Of a DNA stretch of 64,000 bases, positions 11,398 to 23,267 are shown piece after piece. Numbering within the stretch: position 1 is the first letter of the stretch; the number at the start of each line of letters is the position of its first letter. Source of the stretch: Prorocentrum cordatum (Eukaryota > Sar > Dinophyceae > Prorocentrales > Prorocentraceae). The stretch lies in assembly GCA_963575745.1 (NCBI GenBank), contig CAUYUJ010022092.1, positions 64,729 through 128,728 on the forward strand, in the 5' to 3' direction. The position numbers and the translations under genes are program-made. The notes under the pieces were generated by a model. The model saw only the letters and a program-made list of their open reading frames with translations, was not told the origin of the DNA and did not search any database.

Positions 11398-11574
11398 GGG
11401 GCCCTCGCCGGGCCTCGGGACCGTCGTGAGGAGGAGGAGGAGGAGGACGAGGAGGAGGCGGCGGAGGAGGAGGAGGAGGAGGAGGAGGAGGGGGAGGAGG
11501 AGGAGGAGGACGGTACGAAAAACCTGTCCTGGCGAAGTGGCCCAGACCTCCGGAGCCCACGCATCGAAAGAGTT
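11398..11574 (+). repeat. R3 copy 3, split by an expanded (GGA)n tract
   Basis: The left part (GCCGGGCCTCGGGACCGTC) and right part (ACGAAAAACCTGTCCTGGCG onward, with CAGACCTCCGGAG) match the R3 family. In the middle, about 80 bp of GGA triplets (11,430-11,512) replace the short spacer of the other copies. This shows a microsatellite expanding inside an interspersed repeat. Confidence 0.55.
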
Positions 11575-11907
11575 GGGGCGGCAGGATGCCTGGGACTGGC
11601 GGCCGCTCGGGGCGATCGGAGCACCCCGGGAACGCTCTCCACTCGAGGGAGCCTAAGACCCGGGTTTGCCAGGACTCGGGCTCGCCATCTTCTTTTGACG
11701 ACCGCGCCTCGGATTTTGACGAGGAGGAGTTTCGTGGGATGTCTGCAGCGAGGCCTCGTCAAAATGTAGGCTCGGCCTCGTCATTTTTTTTGACGACCTC
11801 GTCGGGGATTTCCGAGTCCCCTGTACCCAGGTCTTACGTCCCCCTGATCCACGGCGCGCGGTCGTTGAAAAGCGCCTGGGGGTTGGAGAAAACCTCCAGG
11901 AGCCAAC

Positions 11908-12260
11908 GAAGATATCGGAATACCTTCAGCGGTGCTTCCTCGTGGTAGGCTTCGCGGTTTCCTTCGCGGAGATCTGGGTCCCCTGTCTTGCAGTGCGTTC
12001 CGACCAGACGCTCGACAAAATATCGGAAAGCCTTTAGTGGCGCTTCCTCATGGTAGACTTCACGGTTGGCTTCGCGGAGACCTGGGTCCCCCGTCTTACG
12101 GTGCGTTCCGTCCAGGCTATCGAGGCGAAAATATCCGAAAAATTGTTCGTGGTGTTTCTTCATGGTAGGCTTCACGGCTTCCTTCGCGGAGGCTTCTTTC
12201 GAGGAGATTTGGGTCCCCCGTTTTACCAGTGCGGTCCGAGCAGACTCTCGGGGCGAACCC
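11908..12260 (+). repeat. Tandem repeat, period about 108-113 bp, three copies
   Basis: Copies begin near 11,908, 12,016 and 12,129 with AATATCGGAA-like words. Each continues through GCTTCCTCRTGGTAG, CTTCGCGGAG, TGGGTCCCC and GTGCGKTCC. A partial, more diverged copy may precede at 11,790-11,850. A + frame runs through but is not conserved in phase between copies, so I call it non-coding. Confidence 0.7.
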
Positions 12261-12384
12261 AGCAGTGACGACGAGAACACCCCAGGAGGCTCAAAAAGGC
12301 CATTGGAGCTCAAAAAGCCCGATCCTCGAAGTTCGATCCTTTCCTCCTTGTCGTCGGCTTCCTTCACGGCCCAAAGGTCGGAGG

Positions 12385-12530
12385 AAGGAGAAGCGACACC
12401 ACCACCACCACCACCACCACCACCACCGCCACCACCACCACCACCTCCAGCGAGCAGGTCCACGATGCCTCCCCGAGCTGGGCATCGGCGGCGTCTCGAG
12501 CGAGACGCGGGGGGGGGGGGGGGGGGCACA
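12385..12530 (+). repeat. (CAC)n tract and G-run
   Basis: (CAC)n at about 12,398-12,445, then a run of about 19 G residues at 12,510-12,528. The poly-His and poly-Trp frames across it are artefacts. Confidence 0.9.
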
Positions 12531-12659
12531 CCCTGGCTCCTCGCTCTGGTCGTGGTGGCGTCGCCCTTCCTTTTGCTCCTGAGAGATCTACTCTCGGCCT
12601 CCCGAATGGGGTCGGAGCACATGGGGTCGGAGGGTCGCGCCGCATCGCCGACGCATCGC

Positions 12660-12990
12660 CGATGCGGCTCGAGTTGGAGCCCGAGCTGCTCCGCGTCGAC
12701 ATCGCCGATGCACCGCCGACTCACCGCCGAGGCGACGCATCGGCGCATCGACGGTGCATCGCCGAGTTCAGCGGCGAGCCGGCGCGAGGCCTCCCGGCCC
12801 CGTCGGCGCGGCCCCCATCGGGGAGGCCTCCCGGCGAGAGGAGCCGACCTCAGCCCGCGCACCCAGCGGCAGCCGCCCCGCGAGTGCCCGCCGGAGCCGC
12901 CCGGGGCCGGCGAGCGGCCGCCGCCGCCGGCGGGCGCGCCGCCCGCGCCGCCCGCGGGCGTGGCCGATCCGCCGCAGGCGGCCGCGTCCT
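12660..12990 (+). other. GC-rich stretch with degenerate GCCGATGC words
   Basis: CATCGCCGATGC and related words recur here and again at 13,850-13,995, suggesting another short interspersed repeat. 12,790-12,990 is very GC-rich and open on both strands; on the minus strand it reads Gly/Ala-rich. I cannot tell an exon from composition bias. Confidence 0.35.
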
Positions 12991-13215
12991 CCATGCCCTC
13001 GTCCTCCTCCCCTCCTCGTCCTCGTCCTCCTCCCCTCCTCGTCCTCGTCCTCCGCCTCCTCCCCTTCTCGTCCACGCGCTCGCCCGCGTCCGCGTCCTCG
13101 TCCCCGCCCTCGTCCTCGTCCTCGTCCTCCCCGCCCTCGTCCTCCGCGGCTCCTCCTCGTGCAAGGCCTCCTCCTCGCCCTCGTCTTCCTCCTACCGGTC
13201 CTCGTCCTCATCCTT
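12990..13215 (+). repeat. (CTCGTC/CTCCTC)n tract
   Basis: Hexanucleotide CTCGTC with CTCCTC and CTCGCC variants; the Arg/Pro- and Ser/Pro-rich frames across it are repeat-driven. Confidence 0.9.
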
Positions 13216-13319
13216 CGTGTCATCATTCTTCTGCTAACGATTACCGATGTGACCTCCTCCTGCTAGTGTGTTGCTGTTGCTGCTCTCGTGACAGATATGA
13301 CTCTCCATCGTTCTCGTTT

Positions 13320-13830
13320 CTCCCAGACCGTGCTTGCACCTGGGGGCTCCTACTTCGCCTCCACCAGCTGGGCTGGAGGGCCGCCCTGGCTGGCCTGTGG
13401 TCGCCCCGTCGCCGCTCGTCGTCGCCGCCCGTCGTTGCCCCGACGTTGGGCTGGCGCGTGGCCCTGGCCGGCTTTTTCCCGTGGGTCCCCCCGTCGCCGC
13501 AGCGCATGGCTTCCACTGCACAGCCTGCAGCTCGCAGACGGCACGACATGGGTTCCGCCAAACAGATCGCATCACATGGATTGCACCACACCCACCGCAT
13601 CACATAGCCCGTACATGGATCGCACCACATGGATTGCACCACGTAGATTGAACTACCTGCTCTCAACCCATAGATCGCACCACATCGACTGCCCCACCTA
13701 GAATGACCACAGAGCTTGCAACACATAGCTTTTATCACATAACTTGCACCACACAGCTTGCATCATGTAGATTGCATCACCTAGTATCCTAAACCTATTG
13801 CTTGGAGCCCACGCTGGCTAACATGTCTGA
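13320..13830 (+). repeat. Composite interspersed repeat R2, copy 2
   Basis: It contains the GGGGCTCCTACTTCGCC lead-in and GCCGTCG triplets (13,320-13,500), then a roughly 20-bp repeat built from TGGATTGCACCACAT-like words (13,560-13,790), ending in CCCACGCTGGCTAAC. The order matches 3,835-4,640, which ends in TCCACGCTGGCGAAC. Confidence 0.5.
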
Positions 13831-14127
13831 GTTGATGGGATCGGAGGATCGCGCCGCATCGCCGGTGCATCGGCGACGCGGCTGGATGTGGAGCCCGATC
13901 GTCTAAACGCGGACGTCGCCGATGCGTCGCCGACGTCGGCGATTCATCGCCGATGCATCGCCGATGCGTCGCCGATGTATCGGCGATGTATCCACGATGC
14001 GGCGCGATGCTCCGACCACTTCTATTCGGACCCCACTTGGGAGGCCTCCCTAGGAGTTCCCCAAACTCGGACACGCTCGCGTCATGAACAGGAATCACGA
14101 CAGAATGTTTTTGCCGCTTTCGGGTTT

Positions 14128-14245
14128 CGTGTGCTCTCGCCGGGCTCGGGGCCGTCAAGAACCTGCGCGGGGTAAAAAACCTGGCCCCGGGGAGTGGGGG
14201 AGACCTTCGGGGGCCCCAGCATTGCAAAGATTAAGAAATCGGGTG
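14128..14245 (+). repeat. Interspersed repeat family R3, copy 4
   Basis: CTCGCCGGGCTCGGGGCCGT, then a GGTAAAAAAC word, CTGGCCCCGGGGA, GAGACCTTCGGGGG and GCATTGCAAAGA, in the same order as the other three R3 copies. Downstream to 14,856 I see only C-runs (14,540-14,600) and no gene. Confidence 0.6.
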
Positions 14246-14856
14246 TCTGAGAACAACCTTTCGGTAAGGGTTCTGGGGTATACTCGGACGAGGCTAGGAC
14301 GAGGATAAATCCGTCCAGGGCGGCCCGAAACGCTCTCAGAGCGTTCCGGAGCGCTCTGAGGAGGCCGCGGCGCCCGAGACATCCTCCAGAGCCGCGGGAT
14401 CCCAGAGATCCTCGACTCAGCCGCACCCGAGCTCGTCCTCGCCCTGGCCTCGTCTTCGGCAGCCTGGCATGCGTCAAGGAGCCACGTGCGCGTGATCTGT
14501 CTGAGCCCAGGGGCCCCCGAGAGCGGTGCCCCGTCGTCGCCCCGCCCCCCCCCCCCCCTCGTGGCCGCCCCGGCGTGCCCCCCCCCCCCCGTACTGTGGC
14601 CCCCCATGCGTCGGGGGCGGCAGAGAGGGGGGTGATGACTGGGGGGGGTGGATATCATGGCGGGGGCCATGATATTTCCCCAGATTTCATGGTGCCCCTT
14701 CCTCTTTCATTACGTCCTTGGCCCCCCCCCCGCTGGGCCGCGCACGTGCCGCCGGTCATGATTTGCACCCCCCCTCTTGGACACCCCCCTCTTGGCCGCT
14801 CCCGAATACTGTGGCCACCCATCGCGTAAATAAGTATTCCCCATGTCGTCAGCAAT

Positions 14857-15015
14857 CAGGAGGGGGGAAAACACACAGACACAATTAGTCGTCGATCCCC
14901 AGGAAAATACGGCAAAATAGGGGAAATGGGAGGTGAAGACAGAAACCAAAAAAATACAGGAAATATGGGGGATCCTGTTATTTGTGTGTATTTACTTGTG
15001 TGTCCCAGGGCCCTT
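14857..15015 (+). repeat. Interspersed repeat family C, copy 1
   Basis: About 159 bp shared with 23,107-23,267: CAGGAGGGG, an (AC)-rich part, GTCGATCCCC, AAATA.GG words, TTGTGTGTCCCAGGGCCC at the end. Same orientation in both copies. Non-coding. Confidence 0.65.
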
Positions 15016-15279
15016 AAAGAAGCGGGGGAGGTCTGATTTTTCTGGGGGTCAGATTTGAGCTGTCTTGGAAGGTTCCAGGGGGTCTGGGCAAAAGGCCGCC
15101 CTTTCACAGCTGGTTCGGGGGGGGGTCTGAAACAGCCCGTGCGGCTTTATTACGGAATCGAGAGTGTGTACAGTTGTTCTACCGCCAGGGTGTCAGTCAT
15201 TCATACTCCCCAGGCAGTGCCCGCCCTCTGGGGTTCTTGCGTATCTGAGTGATCCACCACGGGCGCGCATCAGAGTAAG

Positions 15280-15590
15280 GATTGCCACGTCGTCGCCATC
15301 TTTGGTATCGCCACGGCCGCGCCATCGCCGACATCACCATCAGCGTGTCATCGATCACCACCACACTTTTCATTGAAATGTTCATCAGCATCACCGCCAT
15401 CATCACTGTTGTCGTTGCCATCGCCGTCATCATGAGCACAATCGCCATCATCCGCCGCAGCGCCACGTCGCTGGGCACCACCGTCATCATTATGTCATCA
15501 GCACCGCCATGTCGCGACCGCCATCATTACCGCTATCACTGTCAGCATCCCCATCATCACCGTCATCACCATATCAGTATCATTTCCCAA
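15280..15590 (+). repeat. Degenerate CATCACC/CCATCATC repeat
   Basis: Imperfect trinucleotide-rich DNA (CAT, CAC, ATC, GCC) without stops in one + frame. No domain is recognisable. Confidence 0.6.
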
Positions 15591-16021
15591 GTAATTAGTG
15601 TCATTTTTAAAACTAAGTCGTTGATCAGGCCAGACACTGTCGGATTCGGCGGGTGGCCCACCTCCCGAGAGGCTTCGCGGCGGCAGCCTACGCGGCGTTT
15701 CTTCCGGCGCGTCAGGCGTTGCGCGTGGCGCGCCAGCTGCGCCAGCAGCAAAACCGGCAGCAAAACCAGCAACCAAAGCGCCATCAGCGTCGCCGCCAAC
15801 GCAGGCGTCTCCGCCAGCTCCGCTGTCAGTCTTCCGGTCGAAGAAATTGAAAACGGGAGCGCATTCGGCGCACGTTTAGGGATGGATTCACGATGCGAAA
15901 AGTTGGGTTGCAGAGCGACATTTGTTTCCATGTGGCACAGTCTTGTCTCTTGATCCCTCCATGGGAAATCTCCCAAGCTGCCTCTGGCGCTAATTTGGCC
16001 GCGCTCCACGCGACGATTCAC
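15566..16021 (-). CDS. Hypothetical protein with one hydrophobic helix (doubtful)
   Basis: A 151-codon minus-strand frame whose middle reads TGRLTAELAETPALAATL followed by MALWLLVLLPVLLLAQLA, a clear hydrophobic segment, then a basic tail (RHAQRLTRRKKRR). The composition differs from its neighbours, and the segment is not a simple repeat. I do not recognise the family. There is no supporting splice or leader signal, and the opposite strand is also partly open, so this may be fortuitous. Confidence 0.25.
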   Translation of the reverse strand: MNRRVERGQISARGSLGDFPWRDQETRLCHMETNVALQPNFSHRESIPKRAPNALPFSISSTGRLTAELAETPALAATLMALWLLVLLPVLLLAQLARHAQRLTRRKKRRVGCRREASREVGHPPNPTVSGLINDLVLKMTLITWEMILIW

Positions 16022-16079
16022 GACAATCTGACAGCGTCTCTCAACCGGACCAACCAGTACGAGGCAGCGGGGACGGCGT

Positions 16080-18421
16080 TCAGGTTATGTTTGCGTGGTT
16101 TGGCGAGTCGCACCGCTTCTCTTCCTCGAGGCCGCAGTCGCGGCGCCCGTTCTTAACGACGGAACCGCTGCCCGCGCTGGCCGGGCGCGCCGGCGGTCGC
16201 GCGGCGTGCTGCCGTGGCGGAGGCGTTCCAGGCGGCCGCAACGACCGCGCGATGCACGTGTTCAACGCCGCCTTATCTGCTCCGATATGGAAGCGGCTTC
16301 TACCAGGGGGCGACGACTGCCGCGCGGCGGCGCCAAGTTTCGCGAAGTCGACGCGCGTTTGGGCAGCTGCCTCCGGCGCCGATCCCTCCTGGGAGTTCGC
16401 GGGGAGATTTTGCCGGCCGAGTTGCTCGGCGACGACGCTACCGAACGAGGACTCAGGCGCGAAACTGCCGATGGCGATGAAGAACGTTGGCCCCCTGTCC
16501 AGGGGGGAAGGGGGGCCGCGACGCCGGCGCTTGCGGCGGCGCTGCAAGGCGTCTACGCTTGCGCCAACAACGAGGCGACGAGCGACTCGCCCAGGACGCA
16601 CTGGACACGCGTCGCCGTCTGCGGCGCCCGCACCTCGCGAACTGCGCTCGCGAGCGCGGCGCCCGATCGGCAGCTTTCCCATCAGTGGCGACCGCAGCCG
16701 CGGAGGGCGAGACCAGACGCGCGGCGGCGGCCGAGCGCGCGCCCTGCATTTGCGAGGCGCGCAAGCGCAACATGCGGGCAGACTCGCCCGCCCACCCAAA
16801 GGATCCGGCAACGCGCCGCTACCCCCGCACCGCAGCGCCCCGATCAACTGGGGGCGCCCTGGCTGCCAGGAGGAGAAGGAACGCGACCGCCCTGCGAGCG
16901 CCCACGAGTTCGGCAAGCGCACGTTCGCGGACCCCCGCGCACGGCCGCGCCCGCGCGCCAGCCAGCGCCCGCGAGCACCAGCACGACATGGAGGACCACG
17001 CATTTCCAGCGATGAGCGGCTTCAGCCCCCAGCGGCGCAGATCTCGGCGCGACAGGCGAGGCCGCTGCATCGCCCGCGCCCGCGCGAGAATCCAGAGCCA
17101 GCTTGCCATCTAGAGATGGGCTCAGGGCAGCGGCTCGGGCGATTCCGCCACTCGGGCAGGGGCGCGAGCCAGTCCGGCGGCGGGCGCAGAGCTCCGACGG
17201 CCAGCGCCCCGAGCTGCCGACGCAGCAGCAGGCAACCCAACTTCTTCAGACTGGACCTGTTTCGACGCCACCACATCCCTACGAGCACTTCGCGGAGACT
17301 CGCATGGGGCGCGCGCTCGGGAGCTGCGCAAGCTGCACCCCTGGCGGCGGCGCGCCACCAAGGAGGAGATGGCACGAGCACTACAAGCAGCCAACATACA
17401 TACCGCAAGACGTCCTCGACCTCATCCCTCTGCGGTGAACGACAGTAGGGAGCGCCGCGAGCGGCTGCCGCCCGCGCGCCAGACCACTCCTACACTCCGC
17501 CTTCCGACGAGATTCAGCCAGCGCGTCGAGTGCGAGATACTGCGCTACAAGGATCGCGCCATAATACACTTGATTTGCCGTGCCTCGCGGTGGCACGATG
17601 GCCAGAAGATCACGTTCGAGCACCGCTTCACGCTGGGCGCCGCCATCGACCAGTCGCGGCTTCATTTGTTCGGCGCAGGCGCCCACCATGGATTGCGAGT
17701 GCGGGGCGACCTCACCACATCTCGCGGATGGGATTAAGCGGCCAGGGTTACACGTAGGCAATTGAGCTCTTTGTCAGAGCGCTGACTTCGCCGAGGGGCG
17801 CGGCGCCCCACTACGACGCGCACCTGCGCCTCAAAAAGGCAACTGGAGCGCGAAGATAACAGCGAACGTCGATTCGATGCTAGCACGCGTCATCTCGGTT
17901 AACAACCTGCCTCGCGTGGGCGGCGTTGCACCATGCAACGTCGTCTTCGGGCGGCAGCTGCCCGCGCTGCCGCCACTCGAAGCAAACGAGTAGGGCAGGG
18001 CCCAGCGCCTGCGGCTCTGGCGCTGCTCGGCCTTCCGCCGGCGGAAAAGTGCAGGCCGGCCGACTGCCGCGGCGCGTCCGAAAGACCGCTCTGCAACGCA
18101 TGACCGAAGCCGCCTCGATCTCGCGCGTCAGCCGCGCCTTTCGGGCCCGCGACACCGAGCCCTGGGAGGGCCGCTTCAACGTCGGCGACACAGTGGATGG
18201 AGATCCACAGGCCCCCGAGCGCGAAGGACGCGCCGGGCTGGGCCGGCCTTGGGGCGGTCATTGTCGCAGACCCGGCTCGAGGAAAGGTAGCGGTCAAGCA
18301 CCGCCGAGCCGAGGTGGCACGCAGATTGCTAATCGCCCGGGCCTTGATCGGCGCCGTCTTCGACGACGCGCGCGCCGGCTCAGCGCGAGCAGGCTTGGCC
18401 CAGGACCGCGCGGAGGACTAA
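16080..18421 (+). pseudogene. Decayed copia-like retrotransposon, integrase part
   Basis: With frame changes the + strand reads like a dinoflagellate retroelement pol. At 17,345-17,420 there is a leucine-rich KLHPWRRRATKEEMARALQ stretch like the pre-integrase zinc region. At 17,515-17,690 comes an integrase-core-like segment (IIHLICRASRWHDGQ, TLGAAIDQSRLHLFG). At 17,905-17,990 an ...VVFGRQLPALPPLEANE block is followed, and at 18,195-18,330 a C-terminal block, RPPSAKDAPGWAGL and DPARGKVAVKH. Stops and frameshifts separate these blocks, and the acidic catalytic residues are not all visible, so it is dead. 16,080-17,340 is GC-rich open sequence upstream that may be decayed gag/protease. It is unrelated in detail to the intact element at 28.4-46.3 kb. 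Confidence 0.6.
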
Positions 18422-18655
18422 CCCCATGCCCGCGATAGCAATGCACCCCCCCTTAAGTAGTCAGAGTTTTTATCGTCAAGAAATAAGAGTTTGGTCGGGG
18501 GCGCGGGGGCGCGGAGGCCGAACTTCATTATCACGGGAAAAATTCGCCATCGAGGTTACTTCCTTCTCATGTTGATATAACAACATCAAGCGAAGCGAAC
18601 ACGCTGTTTCAGGATGTCTCAAGCGAAACCAATGTCCTTCTGTCTCCTTGTAGTT

Positions 18656-18896
<241 letters not shown>

Positions 18897-19108
18897 CCCC
18901 CCCCCCCTCCCCCTGGCGCCCTGAACTTGTTCATCGCTGGGGTTGATTATCCTGGGGAAGCGAGGCGCGTGAGCTACCCTGCGCGAGCAGAGGAAAATGC
19001 TAATTTTCATTAAGCGCTTACGAATTAAATGTAATAAGTTTTAAATTGTGGATTTCTGCTATCTCCTTCTCCTCTCCTACTCTTGCTCTGTCTCCTCCTC
19101 CTCCCTCA

Positions 19109-19237
19109 GGGATGTCTCAACCGAAATAAGCAATAATTTGAAGATGTCTCAAGCGAAACAGACAAATATTTCGAGGATGTCTCAAGCGAACCAAGCAATT
19201 CGCTGAGGATGTCTCAACCGAGACAATCCTCAATATA
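19109..19237 (+). repeat. Tandem repeat of GATGTCTCAA, period about 32 bp
   Basis: GGATGTCTCAACCGAA, AGATGTCTCAAGCGAAAC, AGGATGTCTCAAGCGAAC and AGGATGTCTCAACCGAG follow at about 32-bp spacing (19,109, 19,142, 19,174, 19,206). An isolated copy lies at 18,612, on the other side of the (TC)n tract. No function is evident. Confidence 0.75.
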
Positions 19238-19264
19238 TATATATATATATTTGGCTATTTCCTC

Positions 19265-20892
19265 TTGATATCTCTTTACGCTGGCTCTGGCGGGCAACTT
19301 TTATTATCTCCCCGAAAAACCCGACCTTTACTATCCCTGGGGGTTTATTCTCCGAGGTATGGGGTTACTTGGAAAACATCGCACTGGGCTCTGGGGCCAG
19401 GACCTTCGGCCACTGGGAAGACGCGAAGGGCGCGCATATCATGGAGCAGACCCGACAGCGCCAGGGCACCCTTGAAGCCTCGCGCCTCCTGGCCCGCAGA
19501 TGCTTTCAGCCGCCAGACGTTCGCGCCGCGCGTCTGATACGCGGCCAGATATCCGCGGGCAAGTGGCCCAGCTGCACCCGAAGCTCGGCCATCCGGCGGT
19601 TCCTTCGGATGCTGATCGACGCCCAGCAGACCCACTCCAAAGCCGTCAAGATCGACGCCCATCAGCCCATCAGCGAGCAGCGGAAAGAAGCTCGCATCGC
19701 TCAGAATATCTCGGGTGGCGAGCTACTACTGGTAGCGGACGCCAGACAGGACTTCGACCAATCGTTCGACGACTGCGTCATCGACATTTCCGAGGATGCC
19801 GCCTGCGCCGCCGAGGGCGGTTCACCTTCCGCCCTGTCGGCTATGCCCGAGGAGACTGACGGCGTCTTCTCGGGCCACATCCAACAGATGACACCGGCAG
19901 TTTAGTGCGAAGCCGAGGGTGCAGAAGACCTGGCCCAAGGAGCTCGAGGAGCTGGAGAGTGCCGACAGTCAGCAGAAGATCTACGCTGCTGTCGAGCACA
20001 CCTCGGCCGGCCTTGGCCACGGGCCTCACGCGTCATCCCAGCGCCTCGAGACGCAGCGCCAGCGCCAGATCCACGCGCAGCGCCACCGCTGCCGGCGCGC
20101 GGCCTTCTTGGACAATTACGCCATGCTAGAGGAAGAAGGAGGGGGGGGGAGGGGGGCGCGTGGAACTGCATTTTGACCCAGGGGTGCTCGAGGTATTCCT
20201 TGGCTTCGACGACGAGGCGCCCGGCGACTGCATCGCCGGCGCTCCCCGACGCCGACATGCTGTCCAACGAAGATGCGTCGAGGCTGTCATTGGGAGTCGC
20301 AGCGGCCATCCTCGAAAAGCCCACCACCTGGGCCAGGTGCGAGTCCTTCGAGAAGCGACCGCTCGCGGGCGCCCGCAACGCAATGGATTTTGAAAACGTC
20401 TTCGAAGTGGAAGTACCGGAAGGGGTCAGACGGCAAGACTGCCCGGATCACCCGGCGCCGCGCGGTGCTGAGGGGCACCCGCGACATGGGCGCTGGAGCC
20501 CTGGAAACGTTCGCTGGGACAGCGAAGCGCCGTTCTCCGAGGCGGCGCGCCGCAGTGGACCTCGAGCAGGCGCTAGTGCAAGGCGTGACTTACGCCGAGA
20601 TGCATGAACAAATTGAGGCACCCCGCGAGGTGAACGCCACCTTGCCACCAGGCAGTGCAGCCATTATCCGGCAGGTGCCCAGATACGAGAGCCACGAAGA
20701 GCAGTCCGAGCGCTTACTGCGCATCCAGCAGGGCACGGGCTGCAAGGATGCGCCCCGGGCCGCCCCATAAAGCCCGCCCAGGTCACGCGCTCGCCAGAGC
20801 GCAGAACAAAACCCACCAGGTGGGACCCAGAGCTCGAGGTCAAGCACGAGTCGTCGGGCGGCTGCGGCAGCGGCGCCTGGGAGTTAGGGGGC
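19265..20892 (+). other. GC-rich DNA between two parts of a retroelement relic
   Basis: Open + frames (for example 19,369-19,905 and 20,273-20,770) contain no domain I can name. From position and orientation they may be the decayed segment between integrase and reverse transcriptase, but that is inference. A G-run lies at 20,141-20,155. Confidence 0.35.
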
Positions 20893-21870
20893 ATGCCATC
20901 CGAGCACGTTGACGGTCTGAAGATCGCTGGACAAGAAGCACGTCGAATGGCGAATCAGCTATATCGAGAGCGCATTCGGCAAAATGAAGACGTCGCCAAC
21001 TGCGGAGCGCACCAGAACCGCCGCGCCCATGGCACAGTGACGCCTGACCAGGAGGAAGAGTACATCGGCGCCCTCATACCGATCAGACACGTCAGCCTGG
21101 TCAAGGCGAACGCTGACGAGCCGGCCAGAGGTCGGCTTTAAGATCTTTTTTGTCTCCCTCCGGGAAGCAGCGGCTACGCCCCGCGCGCCCATCACCGCGT
21201 TGCCGCGTGCGTCGTCGCCCTGCAGCGAGCCGAGGGCAACCTGCTGATCCGACGCGTGACGCAGCTCAAGTCTGTGGTTCTGGCCACGCAGAAGGCAGAG
21301 GCACGCGTCGCACGTCCCGCCATGGAGCGCGCTTGGCGACTCAGCGCGCACAGCGACAGGTCGTTCAAGAGGGAGGATGGGCCGGATACGGCACGAGGGG
21401 CCGACATGCGGCTCGGCAAGTGCCGCTGCGCCGTCAGACTGGAGTGCCACCCGTTAAAAGCAGTGAGCCGATCGCACAAGCTGGTGCGCAGATCCCCGCT
21501 CGGCTCTGAGCTGCTCGCAGCATGCGGCGCAGCCGACGCACTGCCACCGCAGCGCCTCGCGCTGGACAAGACGGTGCACGGCCCCGCCTCTGCCGAGGGG
21601 ATCATGGGGCTGAGAGAGGAAGGGGGTCGTGAAGGTGGACTGACCAGCTGGGCAGCAAGCGAATCGAGGACCTATTCTGGTGCCACACTAGAGATACGCG
21701 GGCCGACCCAATGACCAAGGGCAGCATGGGCGGCGAGCTCATCCCCAGTGCGATGAACGGCCAGAGCAGCTATGACCACGACACGGTCAAGTTCAGCGAC
21801 GAGAAGAAGAAGGCCGGCCGAGATCCCAGCACAGTTCTTTCACCCTGGAGACTCGTGTGAATGTGTCACA
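20893..21870 (+). pseudogene. Decayed copia-like reverse transcriptase and RNase H
   Basis: 20,905-21,138 reads HVDGLKIAGQEAR (the place of YVDDLKIAG) then TVTPDQEEEYIGALIPIRH, a connection-domain block. An in-frame TAA at 21,139 interrupts it. 21,330-21,545 reads AHSDRSFKREDG, LECHPLKAVSRSHKLVRRS and LGSELLAACGAADAL, matching RNase H order. In another frame 21,655-21,860 reads RIEDLFWCHTRDTRADPMTK, the usual RNase H end. The second active-site Asp is Gly, there is a stop and at least one frameshift. Together with the integrase relic at 16.1-18.4 kb it forms one old element in the order IN-RT-RH. Confidence 0.7.
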
Positions 21871-23106
21871 AGGTCGACCACCATTGCCCCGTTCGCCAGG
21901 ACACACGTCGACCTATCGAGCAGCCACGAGATCGTTAATTTCTGCGGGCGTTGACGGGCGAAGACTACGAGGAAGTTGATCATTCGATCGAGTGCTGCTT
22001 CAGCTGACTGTGTCAATCTGGCGGCAGCAGGCATTGGCACGTGTTCCACCTGTAGCTTCTCAAGCGCACTCAGCAGAACGCTCACTGCAGGCACGCGAAA
22101 GTGCGGTCAGCAAAGCACTTTCAGCAGCTGCTTGGCACTTGCGAGGCCACGAGAGACTTGCTTGAGCACCAGACTCGAGAGGTACTGGTCCATCCTTGCT
22201 TGCACGACCCGCTGCCGCTCACGGCCAGTATTTTGCCCGCGCCCGCCATTCTTAGACTAGTTTCTAGACATGTTGTTACACGCCGTCATTCTCCTCCACA
22301 GAAAGCACTCGCTTATCACATTTCCCTTCACATCCATTTCTTTATTCCCAAGCCGAATAGAGGCCTGGTTGGACGGGTGGAGATTCTGGCCTTGCCCCCA
22401 CGTCTGTACAGCATTCTGTCTCTGGCACCCTTGCAGGGACGGGGCTTAGACCTGACGTGTTAACGTGGCTTAGTTCATGTCGGGCTGTCCTGGGAGAATG
22501 CGGCGGGGGTCGGTGCATGGGTTCGGGTCCTGGCTCGTCGTTGGACACGCCAGGGTCGTGTGACCCCTTCTCAAGGCATCTATATGAGCATCCTGATTCG
22601 AGCGAGCCGGTTTCTTTTAGCTGAATTGTTCTAGCCTGGCAGAACTTCCTGCTTCTCTACACGCACTGAGTTAGGTCTTCGTCGCTCTGGCCCGCGGCCC
22701 CAGCGCTAGATCCGCTTCCCGTCGGGTACTCACTCGGGCAAGGCGTGTCGGCCGATGGCCCTGGGCCCGCCACGAGGGGGGCGTTTCTTCCCCCTCCTCC
22801 TTTTCCTTTTCCTTCTCCTTCTCCCTCTCCTTCTGTGTCTCCTTTTTCTCCTCCCTCCCCCCTACCCTCCCCCCATATTTCCCTCCCTCCTTACCTCCCT
22901 CTTCCTCCTCCCCCCCATGCACCCATGTTCTTTCTGCACAATTCCCCTCGTCTGACCACACGACGTGTCGATGGGGCGGGACGGGCCGCGCGTTTCGTTG
23001 GAGATTTCCCTCCCGCGGATGGCCTCGACGCTTGCAGATTCCAAGGGGTGTCAGACGGAGGGGGGCGTCTTCAAACTATGGCCCTCGCCATAGCGCCGCA
23101 CACATT
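21871..23106. other. No gene recognised
   Basis: Mixed DNA. 22,750-22,920 is pyrimidine-rich (CCT, TCC), which keeps open frames artificially long on both strands. I see no domain, no repeat shared with the rest of the window and no RNA gene. Confidence 0.5.
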
Positions 23107-23267
23107 CAGGAGGGGAAACACACACACACACACACTGCATCGTCGATCCCCCAGAAAATATGGGAACATGTGGGAAGTGGGGGGGGGAGACAAACACCCA
23201 GACAATATGGGACATATGGGGAATCTTGTTATGTGTGTGTATGTATTTGTGTGTCCCAGGGCCCCTT
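23107..23267 (+). repeat. Interspersed repeat family C, copy 2
   Basis: Matches 14,857-15,015 along its length, ending TTGTGTGTCCCAGGGCCCC. The AC-rich part is expanded here. Confidence 0.65.

Noticed and set aside
15640-15860. Bacterial contamination or insertion around the hydrophobic minus-strand ORF
   Set aside because: Composition is unusual, but there is no ribosome binding site, neighbour gene or recognisable bacterial family.
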